Shown here piece by piece: positions 37,095 to 50,571 of a stretch of 64,000 nt of DNA. Origin of the DNA: Sapria himalayana. Taxonomy: Eukaryota > Streptophyta > Magnoliopsida > Malpighiales > Rafflesiaceae. The notes under the pieces are model-generated. The model was not told where the DNA came from. It made no database searches and was given only the letters and a program-made list of their open reading frames with translations. Location: assembly GCA_029783825.1 (NCBI GenBank), contig JAREIK010001471.1:192555-256554 (forward strand). The letters run 5' to 3'. The stretch's first letter is position 1, and every line of letters starts with the position of its first letter. Both the position numbers and the translations under genes were made by a program.

Positions 37095-39750
37095 CTCTGT
37101 CTATTTATCTTTCTATCTAACAACATGACTATCTATCTATTTATATATCTATCTATTTATCTATTTATTTATTTATCTATCTATCTATCTTTCAATCTAA
37201 TTGTATATCTATCTTTCTATCTAATTATCTATTAATCTATCTATAAATTTGTGTTTCTAACTGTCTATCTATCCATCTATCTATTTGACTATCTATCTAT
37301 TTATATACATATTTATCAATCTATATCTATATGTTTATATAATTGTCTATCTATCTATCTCTATATCTATCTATATATATATCTATCTATCTATCATTTT
37401 GTATGACTATCTCCTTTTCTATCTTTCTATCTATATGTCTATATATATATATATATATATCTATATATTAGTCTATCTATTTGTTTATATATTTATATAT
37501 CTATCTATCTATCTATCTAACTGTGTCTCTGTCTATCTATCGATCTATCGATCTATCTAGTTATCTATCAGTTGATCTATCAATCTTTATATCAATCTAT
37601 CTATCAATGTATCTAATAATCAATGTTTAAATCTTCATATCTATTTGTTTAAATATTTGTCTATCTATCTATCTATCCATCTATCAATCTATCTATTTAT
37701 TTGTTTAAATATATTATCATCAATGTGTCTATCTATTTGTCTATCTATTTGTCTATCTATTTGACTATCTATCTATCTATTTATTTATTTATCTATTTGT
37801 TTGCCAATCTATCTATTTATGAATCTCTCTATCTATTTATAAATATGTCTATCTATTTATTAATGTAACTATATATTTATCGATCTATCTATCTATCTAA
37901 TAATCTTTATATCTATTTATCTATCAATATATCTTTCTTTCTATCCATCTATCAATCAATCTATTTACTGTCTATTTTTCTATCTATTTGTATATATATC
38001 TATTTATATATCTATCTATGTATCTATAAATATGTCTATTTATCTATCTGTCTATATATCTATCAATCTATATCTGTCTAGTATAAGTCTATCTATATGT
38101 CTATCTATTTTGTTAAATATCTGTCTATCTTTCTGTATTCCTATATGTCAATTTATTTGTTTATCTATTTGTATATCTATCTGTCTATTTGACTATATAA
38201 TATTATATTTATCTATCTATTTATCCAACTATCTTTATCTTTCTATCAATATTTTTATCAAACTATCTATCTATCTTTTTATCTATAAATCTATCTATCT
38301 ATCGATCTATTTATAATATATCAATCAATTAATCAATCTCTTTAGCTATCTATCTATGTTTCTATCCAACTATTTGTATATCTATTTGTATAACTATCTA
38401 TCAATCTCTCTGTATATTTATCTATCTATCTATCTATTTGTCTATCTTTCTGTCTATCAATCTATTTATCTATATGTCAATCAATCAATCTATCTATCTA
38501 ACTATTTGTAAAATCTATCTGATTATTTATTTATATGTCTTTCTATAAATCTATCATTTAATCTATCTATCTATCTTATATGTCTATCTATCTGTGTATC
38601 TATCGTTCTATCTATTTGTCTATTATCTCTCTTTCTATCTATCTATTTATCTGTCCATCTATCTATCTATTTATCTATCTATCTATCTTTAATTTATCTT
38701 TCTATCTATCATTCTATTTTTATGCATATCTATTTGTCTATCTATGTATCTTTTTATCTATATTTCTATCTATATATATTTTTATCTGTCTATCTATCTA
38801 TTTATCAAACTATTTATCAATCTATCTATGAATCTATGTATCATTTTTTCTATCCTACTATTTATATATATATATCTATCTATCTATCTATTTATTTGTC
38901 TATTTATTTATATATCTCTCTATTTCTATGTCTATATAGTTATCTATCTATTTATCTATCAATCAATCATTCTATCTATCTTTCTATCTATATATCTATT
39001 TATCTAACTATCTATCTATTAGTCTATCTACCTATTTATCTATCATGTCTATCTATCTATCTATCTATCTCTCTATTTATGTATCTAACTATCTATCTTT
39101 TTATATATTTTTCTATCTTTATGTCTATTTATTTGTCTATTAATCTATCAATTAATCTATCTATCAATTTGTCCATCACTCTTTCTATCAATTTATCTTT
39201 ATATCTATCTATGTATCTTTCTTTAAATCTTTCAAACTTTTTCTCTATCTATTTGTCTATGTATTTGACTATCTATCTATCTGTCTATCTATCTATCTAT
39301 CTATCTGTCTTTCTATCTATTTTTTTATCTATTTTTTATCCATATATATATATATATATATCTCTTTCTATCAGTCTGTCTATTTCTTTATCTAATTATC
39401 TGTCTATCTAACTATTTATTTGCTTTCTATTTATCTATCTATCTCTTTATATATCTATCTATTTTTTTTCCTATCTATTTGTCAATCTATATAACTATCT
39501 ATATGTCTTGCTATCTATTTTTATATATATTGATCCCTCTATCTATTTATCTCACTTTCTATTTGTCTATCAATTAGTCTTACAATTTTTTTTCAATTTA
39601 TTTATTAATCTATCTATCCAACTATCTATCTATATGTCAACCTTTCTATCTATCTATTTGTCTATTTATCTATCTATTTGTCTATCCATTTATCTGTCTA
39701 TCTATCTATCTTTCTTTCAATCTATCTACCTTTCTATTTGTCGATCTATA

Positions 39751-39789
<39 letters not shown>

Positions 39790-39876
39790 TTATTTATTTA
39801 TATCTATATATTTAACTATCTATCTATCGATATGACATTCTACATTCTATCAGTTTATCTATCTATCTATTTATCA

Positions 39877-39922
<46 letters not shown>

Positions 39923-42900
39923 CTCTCTATATGTTTATATATCTATCAATCTATCTTTATATCTAACTATCTATTTGTCTATCGGTCTATCTATTTATTT
40001 GTCTATCTATCTATATTTTTATCTAATAATCTATCTATCTATGTGTCTATCTATTTATCTATATGTCTATCTATATATCTATCTATCTCTGACTATCAAT
40101 CAATCTATCAATTTGTTTATCCAACTTTCTATCTATTTGTATAACCATCTATCTATCTGTCTATCTATCTGGATGTCTGTCTAGCTGTCTATCCTTTTGT
40201 CAAACTTGTTATCTATCTATCTATCTATCTTTATATCTATCTATCTATCGATCTATCTATCTATATATTTGTATATCTATCTATCTATTTTGCTATCTAT
40301 TTGTCTATATATATTTTTCTATCTATCTATTTTTCTATCAATTTTTCTATCTATCTATGTATCTATCTGTCCATCTATCTATTTATCAATCTCTCTTTCT
40401 ATCTATTTATCTGTCTGTCTATCAATATTTTTATCAATTTGTATATTAATCTACATTTTAGTCAATCTTTCAATCTATCTTTCTATTTGTCTATTTATGT
40501 GTATATCTATATGTCTATCTATCTATACATCTATCTATCTATTTATCTATTTATCTATCTACCTACCTATCTATCTATCTATCTATCTATATCTCTATAT
40601 ATTTGTTTATCAATCTATATATATATATATATATATATATCTGTCTATCTATCTTTCTATCTATTAATCAATTTATTTTCTATGAATCTATCTATTTATA
40701 TATCAATCTTTCTATCAATTAGTCTATTAATCTATCTATCTATGTATCTATATCTCTATCTATCTATCTATCAGTCAAATAATATATATATATATATATA
40801 TATCTATCTATCTATCTATCAAACTATCTTTCTGCCATTTTATTTGTTTATCTATTTGTATTTCCATCTGATTATCTATCTATATATTTAACTATCTATC
40901 TGTCTATATATCAGTCTATCTATCAGTCTATATATCTGTCAATCTAATTTTCTATCAATCCATCTATCTATTTATCTTTCAATCAATCTATCTATCTCTC
41001 TATCTATGTATCTATTAATCTATCTATCTATCTATATATGTATATGTATATCTATTCATCTATCTATCAGTCTAATAATCTATTTATCTATCTATTTGTT
41101 TATCTATTTGTTTACCTATCTTTCTATTAATCTTTATATCTATTTGTCTACTTATCTATCTATCCATCTATTTGTCTATATATCTATATATCTATTTACC
41201 TATTTTTCTGTCTTACTATTTTTTTTATCTATCTGTCTATCTTTCTTTCTATTTATCTATCTATCTATCTATCTGTATAATAATATATCTATCTATCTAT
41301 TTATCTTTTTATTTGTCTATATATCTATCTAGATGTCTATCTATTTGTCTATCTATCTATCTATTAATCTATCTAATAATCTATATATTTGTCTATCTAT
41401 AAATCATGCTATCAATCTTTCTATAATTCTATATTTCAATCTTTCTATCAATCTATATATCCATCTGTCTATCAATCTTTCTATTTATCTAGTATCTATT
41501 TTTATATCTTTATATCTTTCTATCTATTTTTCTATCTATCTATTTATTTATCTATCTATCTGGATATCTATTTGTCTATATATCTATATAGAAATTTGTC
41601 TATCTATTTTTCTATTTATATATATCTATCTCTCTATCTATCTGTCTATCTTTATGTCAATCTATCTGTCTACCTATATGTCTAATAATATGTATATTAA
41701 ACTATTTATCCAATTGTCTATCTATCTATCTGTAAATAAATCAGTCTATATGTCTGTCAATCTATCTATCTATCTTTTTTTCTTTCTATTTGTCTATCTA
41801 TTTATCTATCTATATGTATGTCTGTCTAGCTATCTATCTATATATACAACTATCTATTTATCAATTGATCTATCTATAAATTTGTCTTTCAATATATCTT
41901 TCAATATGTCTATCAATCTATCTATAAATTATCTATCAATCTGACTATCACTTTATCTATCAGTCTGTCTTTCAATTTGTGTATCAATATGTATATTACT
42001 CTGTCTATCAATCTATCTATAAATATATATATCAATCAATCTATCAATTAGTCTATCTATATTTCTATCTATCTGACTTTTTGTTTATCTATCTATCTAA
42101 TTGTCTATCTATCTAAGTATTAATTTTTCTATCTTTTTGACTATTTATTTGTCTATCTATCTATATGTCTTTCTGTCTGTCTATTTGTCTATTTATCTAA
42201 ATATATGACTATATATCTATCTATCTATCTAACTTTCTATTTGTCTATTTTTCTATATGTTTTTCTGTTAGCTAATGTAATTATGTATCTGTATGTATGT
42301 CTGTCTATTTGTATATCTATCTATAGGTCAGTTTGTTTGTCTGTCAATCTATTTTTCAGTCAATATGTCTATCTATCTAGCTATCTATTAGTCAGTCATT
42401 ATGTCTATCTATATTTCCTTCTATTCTTCTATCTATTTTTTAATCTACCAAACTGTCAGTATACGTGACTATCTATCCACCTAACTATCAGTCTTCTTGA
42501 CTTTTTGTCTACCTGACTGACTATCTGTATATCTGTCTGTATTAGCAACTTTCTATCTATTTATTTGTCTATTTGTCTATCTTTCTATCTATCTTTCTAT
42601 TTTTCTATCTATCTGTTAGTATATCTATTAGTCAGTCTATCTGATAGTTTATTAGTGTGCTAGTCTAACAGTCTATTAGTATGTATATATGTTAGTATGT
42701 CAGTTTGAAAATCATTTAATTTATCTATATGTTTATCTGTCTATGTGTCTATGTGTCTATCTATGTATTTATCTATATTTCTATCTCTCTATCTCTCAAA
42801 AACTATATATCTATATCTATCTATCTATCTCTCTATCTTTCTATTTTGCTATCACTTTATCTCTATATCTATTTATCTTGCAATATCATTATCTTTCTAT

Positions 42901-44859
42901 CTCTTTTACTATCTATCTATCTATTTCTTTATCTTTCTATCTTTATATATCGCTTTCTCTCTATCTCCATATCACTCTAGCTCTATATCTTTTTATTTCT
43001 ATATCTTTCTATCTCTATATATCTTTATATCTTAATATCTTTATTTCTTATCTATTTATCTCTATATCTTCATATCTATCTAGCCCTATATCTCTCTATT
43101 TTTATATCTTTATATCTCTATATATATATATATATATCTTTATTTCTAATTTAGTTATATATATATATATATATATATATCTTTCTCTCTCTCTCTATCT
43201 CTCTACAACTCTATATTTCTATCTCGCTATCAAATGAAATACCTATCTACCTAGCTACCTACCTACCTAGTTGTATGTGTATCTATCTATATGTCTACCG
43301 ACATATCTATCTATATGTCTGTCTATTTGTCTATCTTTATATTTCTCTATCTATCTTTCTATTTATCTATCTTTGTGTCTCTCTATCTCTCTGTCTATTT
43401 CTCTTTCTTTCTAACTATCTTTCTATCTATCTTTCTAACTCTCTAATTATATTTCTATATATTTTTCTATCTCACTATCTATCTCTCTAATTATAAGACT
43501 TTCTATCTATATACCTATGTGTTTATCTATCTATCTATCTATATGTCTACCTGTCTATCTATCTATCTATCTATCTATCTATTTATCTGTCTAACTATCT
43601 ATTTGTCTATTTGTCTATGAGTCTATCTATCTATCTATTTGTTTATCTATCTTTTAGCCTATTTATATATCTATCTATCTATTATCTATCTCTAATACTA
43701 TCTATCTATATATTTATATATCTATCTGTCTGTCTGTCTTTTTATTTATCTATCTATGTGTTTATTTGTCTATTTTTCTATCTGTCTTTCTATCTTTATG
43801 TCTATCAATATTTGTGTCTATATGTCTATCTATATATCTATCTATCTATGTATCTAATTATATATCTGTCAATCTGTCTATCTATCTAACTTTCTAACTT
43901 TCTATCTGTCTATAAGTCTATCTATCTCTAAATCTATCTATCTATGTATGTGTTTATGTGTTTATTTGTCTATCAATCTATATGTCTCTCTATTTATCTA
44001 TCAAACTATATATTTGTCTATATATCTATTTTTATATCTATATATATTTATATTTGTCTATTTTTTTATTTATCTATTTGTCTATCTTTATTTTTGTCTA
44101 TGTCTATCTGTATATATGCCTATCTATATATCTCAATATCTATCTATATCTCTATCTATATATCTATATATATGTCTGTATGTCTATCTTTATATCTATC
44201 TTTTTATCTGTCTATATGTCTATTTGTCTATCTATATATTTGTCTATCTATCTATCTATCTATTTTTTTTACAATCTATCTATTAATTTATCTATTTTTG
44301 TCTATTTGTATATATGTTTATTTATCTATCTATATATCTATGTGTTTAACTGGTTATCTATCTTTCTAATATGTGACTATCTTTATATCTATCTATCATT
44401 TGTTTATCTGTCATTTTGTTTATCTGTCTGTCTATTTATATGTCTATCTATATATCTCTCTATCTATTTATTTATCTACCTGTCTATATATCTATCTATG
44501 TATCTGGCTATCTGTATATCTGTCTATTTGTCTATCTATCTATCTATCTATCTATATCCCTATCTGTCAATCTATCTATCTATCTATATTTTTATCTATT
44601 TATGCATCTATCTATGTATTTGTCTATTTATGTATCTATCTATCTATCTTTCTGTGTATCTTATTACCTATCTATATATCTTTCTATCTTTTTGTCTATT
44701 GATGTATTTGTCAATCTAATAATTTATAAATCTATGTATTTGTATATCTTTCTATTTGTCTATCTGTCTAACTATCAAACATTATAACTACATTTATGTT
44801 TAACTATCTATTTGTGTTTCTATCCATTAATCTATTAGTCATCAATCTATCTTTCTATT
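36195..44859 (+). repeat. TATC-oriented array 2, left part (8.7 kb)
   Basis: Same tetranucleotide as 21761-32502 but on the opposite strand. Sub-blocks rich in CTATCAATTTGTCTATCAAT (for example 37560-37620, 41400-41470, 41860-42060) are complements of the TTGATAGACAAA blocks of the GATA array. AT runs occur at 39755-39785, 39880-39918, 40616-40640 and 40783-40802. Long Ser-Ile-Tyr-Leu frames on this strand are repeat products. Confidence 0.97.
39880..39918. repeat. AT dinucleotide run in the TATC array
   Basis: About 19 AT dinucleotides, followed directly by a short CTCTCTCTC run. One of at least eight such runs in the array. Confidence 0.95.
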
Positions 44860-44867
44860 TATATATA

Positions 44868-45424
44868 TAGAGGTGTCAACCGTGCCGGGCCGGGCCAGCC
44901 CGGCACGAGGCACGGCACGGTTCAGCCGTGCCTGGGCTGGCCCGGCACAAAAAAAATCTGTGCCCGGGCCCGGCTTTGGCACGAGTCGTGCCGTGCAGTG
45001 CCCGGCACGAGCCGTGCCGTGCAGTGCCCGGCACGAGCCGTGCCGTGCCATGTCGTGTCTGGCCCAGCACTGTTCGGCCCACGGCACGGCAAACCGGCAC
45101 GAGTTTATCCCGTGCCGGGAGCCCCGTGAGTCCGACCGCATGCTTCCCCTCCCACAAAAAAAGACCGCGGGTCGGGTCTAATTCGACCCGAACCTCGGTC
45201 CCCGTTTCCTGAACCGCTCGGATAGGTTTGCCCGAGCGGGCCAAGCGAGGCACGGCACGGCCCGCCGTCCCTGCGGGCCGTGCCGGGCCCAGTTTTTTTA
45301 AACCGTGCCGGGCCGGGCACGGCAGGGTACAGTAACCGTGCCGTGCCCGGCCTGGCACGGAAGCACGATCGTGCTGGTTAAAAACGGGCCGTGCCGTGCC
45401 GGGCCGGCCCATTTGACACCTCTA
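44868..45424. mobile_element. GC-rich non-autonomous hAT-type element, 557 bp
   Basis: Ends are TAGAGGTGTCAA and its inverse TTTGACACCTCTA, a form common in plant hAT elements (C/TAGGGGTGTCAA). Eight bases, TATATATA, flank it on both sides (44860-44867 and 45425-45432), matching the hAT target-duplication length; because the array contains TA runs this match is weaker evidence than usual. The interior is strongly GC-rich, built of GTGCCGGGCC and GCCGTGCC words in both orientations, against an array that is mostly A and T. A 26-base tandem repeat starts at 44984, 45010 and 45036. Open frames on both strands rich in Arg, Pro, Gly and Ala are composition effects. Confidence 0.8.
44984..45055 (+). 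repeat. 26-bp GC-rich tandem repeat within the hAT-type element
   Basis: AGYCGTGCCGTGCAGTGCCC repeats at exact 26-base spacing for two full units and part of a third. Confidence 0.85.
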
Positions 45425-45432
45425 TATATATA

Positions 45433-46534
45433 TGTCTATCTGTCAATCTTTCTATCTCTTTATCTATCTATATACCTATCTATTTATATCTATATCTATA
45501 TATCTACATTTTTTTTCTATCTATCTATCTATTTGTCTATCTGCGTATTTGCCTAAATATGTATGTATCTATCTTTCTATATTTTTATTTGTCTATCTAT
45601 ATATTCTATCTATTTATTAATCTATTTATTTGTCTATTTATCTATCTGCCTATTTATCTATCTATCTTTTTGTCAATCTTTCTAACTAACTATCTATCTT
45701 TATATATATATATATAGTTATTCATATATATTTTTATATGTTAATCTCTCTATCTATCTATTTGGAAATCTTCTATTTGTCTATCTGTTTATCTTTTTAT
45801 CTATCTATCTAAATGTCTATCTATCTATATATCTGTCTATCTATCTATATATCTGTCTATCTATCTAATTGCCTATTTGTGTTTCTATCTTTCTGTGTTA
45901 TATGTCTATATGTCTATCTATCTGCCTATTAGTCTGTTAGCATGTCAGTCTGTTAGTCTATTAGTTTGCATGTCTATTAGTTTATTAGTTTTCCAGTCTA
46001 TTAGTCTATCTATCTATCTTTCATTCTGTCTGTCTTTTTGTCTATCTATTTTTGTATGTGTCTCTCTTTCTTTCCCTCTATCTTTCTATCTCTTTCTCTC
46101 TCTATCTATATATCTCTTTATCTATCTTTCTATATCTATTTTGCCCTATCTCTTTATCTTTCTACCTACTTACCTACCTACCTAGATATCTACCTATCTT
46201 GCTATCTATCTATCTATCAATTTGTCAACCTATCTATCAGTATACCTACTATCTCTCTATCTATCTATTTGCCTATCTCTCTATCTATCTTTTTATCTCA
46301 GTGTCTCTCTGTATATATTTATGTATATCTATCTATTTATTTAATTATTTGTCTATTTGTCATCCTATATGTCTATCTATCTGTATGTCTGTCTATCTAT
46401 CTATTTATAAATCTATCTATCTATTTATCTGCCTATCTATCTAATTATCTATCTATCTATATGTCTATCTATTTGTCTATCAATTTGTCTACAATGTATC
46501 TTTCTATTAGTCTATCAATTTATCTTAAATCAAT

Positions 46535-46570
<36 letters not shown>

Positions 46571-49500
46571 CTCTCTCTGTCTATCTATTAGTCTATCTAT
46601 TTTTCTATATGCCTATTTATTTGTGAATGTATCTTTCTATCTTTTTGTCTACCTATCTGTCAGTTAGTGGGAGACTCAGTCTATGTATCAGTTAGTCTTT
46701 GTCTATCCATTTGTTTGTTTATCTTTCATCTTTCTACTTGACTATATATATGCTTGACTATCTATCTTTCTAACTATTTGTCTGCCTGACTATTTTTCTA
46801 CATGACTATCTATCTTCTTGTGTGTTGTTGATCTATCTATTTGTCTATATATTAGTCAATCTTTTTGTGTGTCAGTTTCTCTATCTTTCTATCTATATTT
46901 TGTCTATATATTAGTCTGTCTATGAGTCAATATGTCTATTTTTCAGTCTATTAGTATGTTTGTTAGCTAGTCTATTAGTCATTTAGTCTTTTAGTCTATT
47001 AATTTGTCAGTCTACCGGTCAGTCAATCAATTAGTCAGTCTATCAATCAATTAGTTAGTCTATTAGTCAATTAGTCAGTCAATCATTTAGTATGTCTATT
47101 TATCTATCGACATGTCTATCTATCTATTCATCTATATGTCTATCTTTCTATCTCTATATTTCTCTATCTCTATATCTCTCTATCATTCCATGTCTATATC
47201 TCTTTATCTGACTATCTATCTATCTTTCTATATCTCTATCTCTATATCTCTTTATCTCACTATCTATCTATATCTCTATCTATCTATTTATCAATCGCTT
47301 TATCTCTATTTCTCTTTATCTATATATTTCTTTCTTTTTGCCTCTATCTATCTATCACTTTATCTTTCTATCTCTCTATCTCCCTTTCTATCTCTCTCTC
47401 TCTCTTTCTCTTTATCTCTCCATCTCCTTGTCTATCTCTCAATCTCTCAATCTCTCTATTTCTTTATATCTCTATCTCATTTTCTCTCAATCTTATAACC
47501 TCACTATCTCTCAATCTTTATACCTACCTACCTATGTACCTATCTCCATACCTACCTTGCTATCTATCTATCTCTCTATATACCTACATACCTATATATC
47601 TATCTATTTATCTTTTTGTCTTTCTATTTTTACTCTCCCCGTCTCTCTATCTATCCTCTATCTCTGTGTCTGTTTCTACCTAACATTCTATCTCTCTATC
47701 TTTCAATCTATCTATCTAACTATCTATCTATCTGTCTATCTGACTATCTATCTATTTATCTATATGTCTATATGTCTATCTATCAATCTGTCTATATGTT
47801 AATCTTTCAATCTATCTATTTGTTTATCTATCTATCTATCTGTCTATATAACTATGTATCTATCTATTTTTCTATCTGAGTATCTATCTATTTGTCTATC
47901 TATCTATCTATCAGTCTATTTATCTATCTTACTATCAGTCTACTACCTATCAATCTATTTGTTTATCTTATTATCTCTTTATATTTTCTTGACTATCTAT
48001 CATTTAGTTTTTTGTTTGTCTATCTGTCTTTTTGCCTGACAATATATATGCTTGACTACTTTTGTTCCTGACTATTTGTCTGCCTGACTTTTTGTATACC
48101 TGACTATCTATCTGCCTATCTATCTATTTGTTTGTCTATTTGTTTGTCAACATTTCTATCTGTTATTCTATTTGTCTATCTGTTTATTAGTCTATCTGTT
48201 AGTCTATCTATTAGTCTATCTATTAGTCTATCTATTTTTATTAAGTATGTCAACCTATTAGTTTGTCAGCCTATCAGTCTATCAGACTACAAATCTATTA
48301 GTATGTTAGTCTATAACTCAGTCAATCAGTCAGTCAGTGAGTTAGTTATTCAGACTATCTATTTGTTTATCTATCTATTTGTCTATATGTCTATTCATCT
48401 ATTTGTGTATCTTTCTATATGTGTATCTCTCTTTCTCTCTATCTCTCTATCTACATGTATCTTTATCCCACTATCTCTCTATCTCTATATCTTTATATCT
48501 CTATATCTCTCTATCTCTTTCTCTATTTATCTCTCTATATCTCTATCTCTCTATCTTTGTAACTCCATATCTCTCTATCTTTCTATTACTCTATCTCTTT
48601 ATATCCTTATCTATCTATTTCTTTTTCTTTCTATCTCTTTCTATCTCTATCTTTTTTTCTATCCATCTTTCTATCTATGTTCTATATCTCTATCTCTCTA
48701 TCTTCCTCTATATCTCTCAATCTCTAATTCTCTAAATCTCAATCTATCTTTCTCTCTATATCTCTATCTCTCTATCTCTTTATCTTTCTATCTCTAATTC
48801 TATTTACCTAATTAACTACTAACCTAGCTTGTTATCTATCGATCTATCTATCTATCTACCTGCCTATCTATCTATTTATATCTCTGTCTCTCTATCTATC
48901 TATATTTCTCACTATCTGTCTTTCTATCTGTTTCTCTATCTCTCTATCTATATTTATGTTTATTTGACTATTTAACTATCTAACAATCTATCTATCTATA
49001 TGACTATCTATTTATCTATCTATCTATCAGTCTATATATCTCTCTATATATCTTTCTATCTATCTGTATGTATGTCTGTCTATCTATCTATCTGTACATA
49101 TGTCTGTCTATCTATCTATCTATTTGTCTATCTTACTATATACCTATGTGTCAATCAATCAATCTATCTATCTATTTATCTATCTATCTATCTTTATATA
49201 TTTATGCTATCTATCTGTTTATCTATCTATCTATCCATCTCTCCATCTCTCCATCTATCAATCTATCTATCTAGTTATCTATCTTTCTCTCTATATCTTT
49301 TTGACTATTTTTGTATCTGTCTATCAATATGTTTATCTATAAATCTATTTATCTATCTATCTATCTGTCTAATTATCTATCTGTCTATCTATCTATTTGT
49401 CTATCTATCTAATTGTATTTCAACATTTCTGTCTATTTATCAATCTGTCTATTTGTCTATCTTTTAATATGACTATCTGTCTTTTTGTCGATCTATATGT

Positions 49501-50530
49501 CTATCTATCTATATATAAATCTATTTATCTATCTATATGACTATTTGTCTATGTGTCTATGTGTCTGTCAATCAATCAATCAATCTATTTATCTATCAAT
49601 CTTTATTTTTTTGTATATATCTATCTGTCTCTCGGTTAATTAATCTATCTATCTAACTTTTGGACTATTTTTTTTAATTTATCTATTTATATAAATCTTT
49701 GTTTCTGTCTATCTGCATATATGTCATCTTTATATCAATTTAGCTATCTATATGAAAATCTATATATTTATCTATATGTCTATCTATATAATAATTTTTC
49801 TTTCTATATATCTATTTGTATATCTAACTATTTGTATATCTAACTATTTGTATATTTGTCTATTAGTCTACCTATATATCTCTATTTTATTGTTTATCTA
49901 TCTATCTTTCTATTTGTCTATGTATGTAGTTGTATATATGTTTATCTACCTATCTATCTAACTATTTATCTATCTATGTGTCTTTCTAAATATTTGTCTC
50001 TCTACTATTTGACTATCTATCAATTTATTTATCTATCAATTGTTTATCTAGCTTTTTGTCCATCTATTTTTCTATTTATCTATTTATCTATCTATTTATC
50101 TATCTGTCTGTCTATAAATATATATATATCTATCTAATTATTCATCTAACTAAGTATTTGTGTATCTATTTATTTTTTTATTTGTTTATCTATTTATTTT
50201 TGTGTCTATCTTCATATCTATCTATCTATGTATCTATCAATCTATCAATCTATAAATATATGTCTTTATATATCTATCTATCTATCCATCTAAATATATA
50301 ACTCTATCTGTCTATTTATTTGTCAATCTGTTTATTTTCCTAAATACCTATTTATCTATCATTCTATATTTTTATCTACATGTCCATCTATATGTAAATC
50401 TATATATCTATCTAAATTTATGTTTGTCTATATATATCTATCTATCTATTAGTCTATCTCTTTATCTTTTAATCTATCTATTTGTCTATCTATCTATCTA
50501 TCTATCTTTCTATCAGTTTATCTATCTATA

Positions 50531-50571
<41 letters not shown>

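Noticed and set aside
44842..45556. Arg/Pro/Ala/Gly-rich open frames on both strands in the GC-rich insert
   Set aside because: High GC content removes stops in all frames; the interval has the ends and flanks of a non-autonomous transposon.
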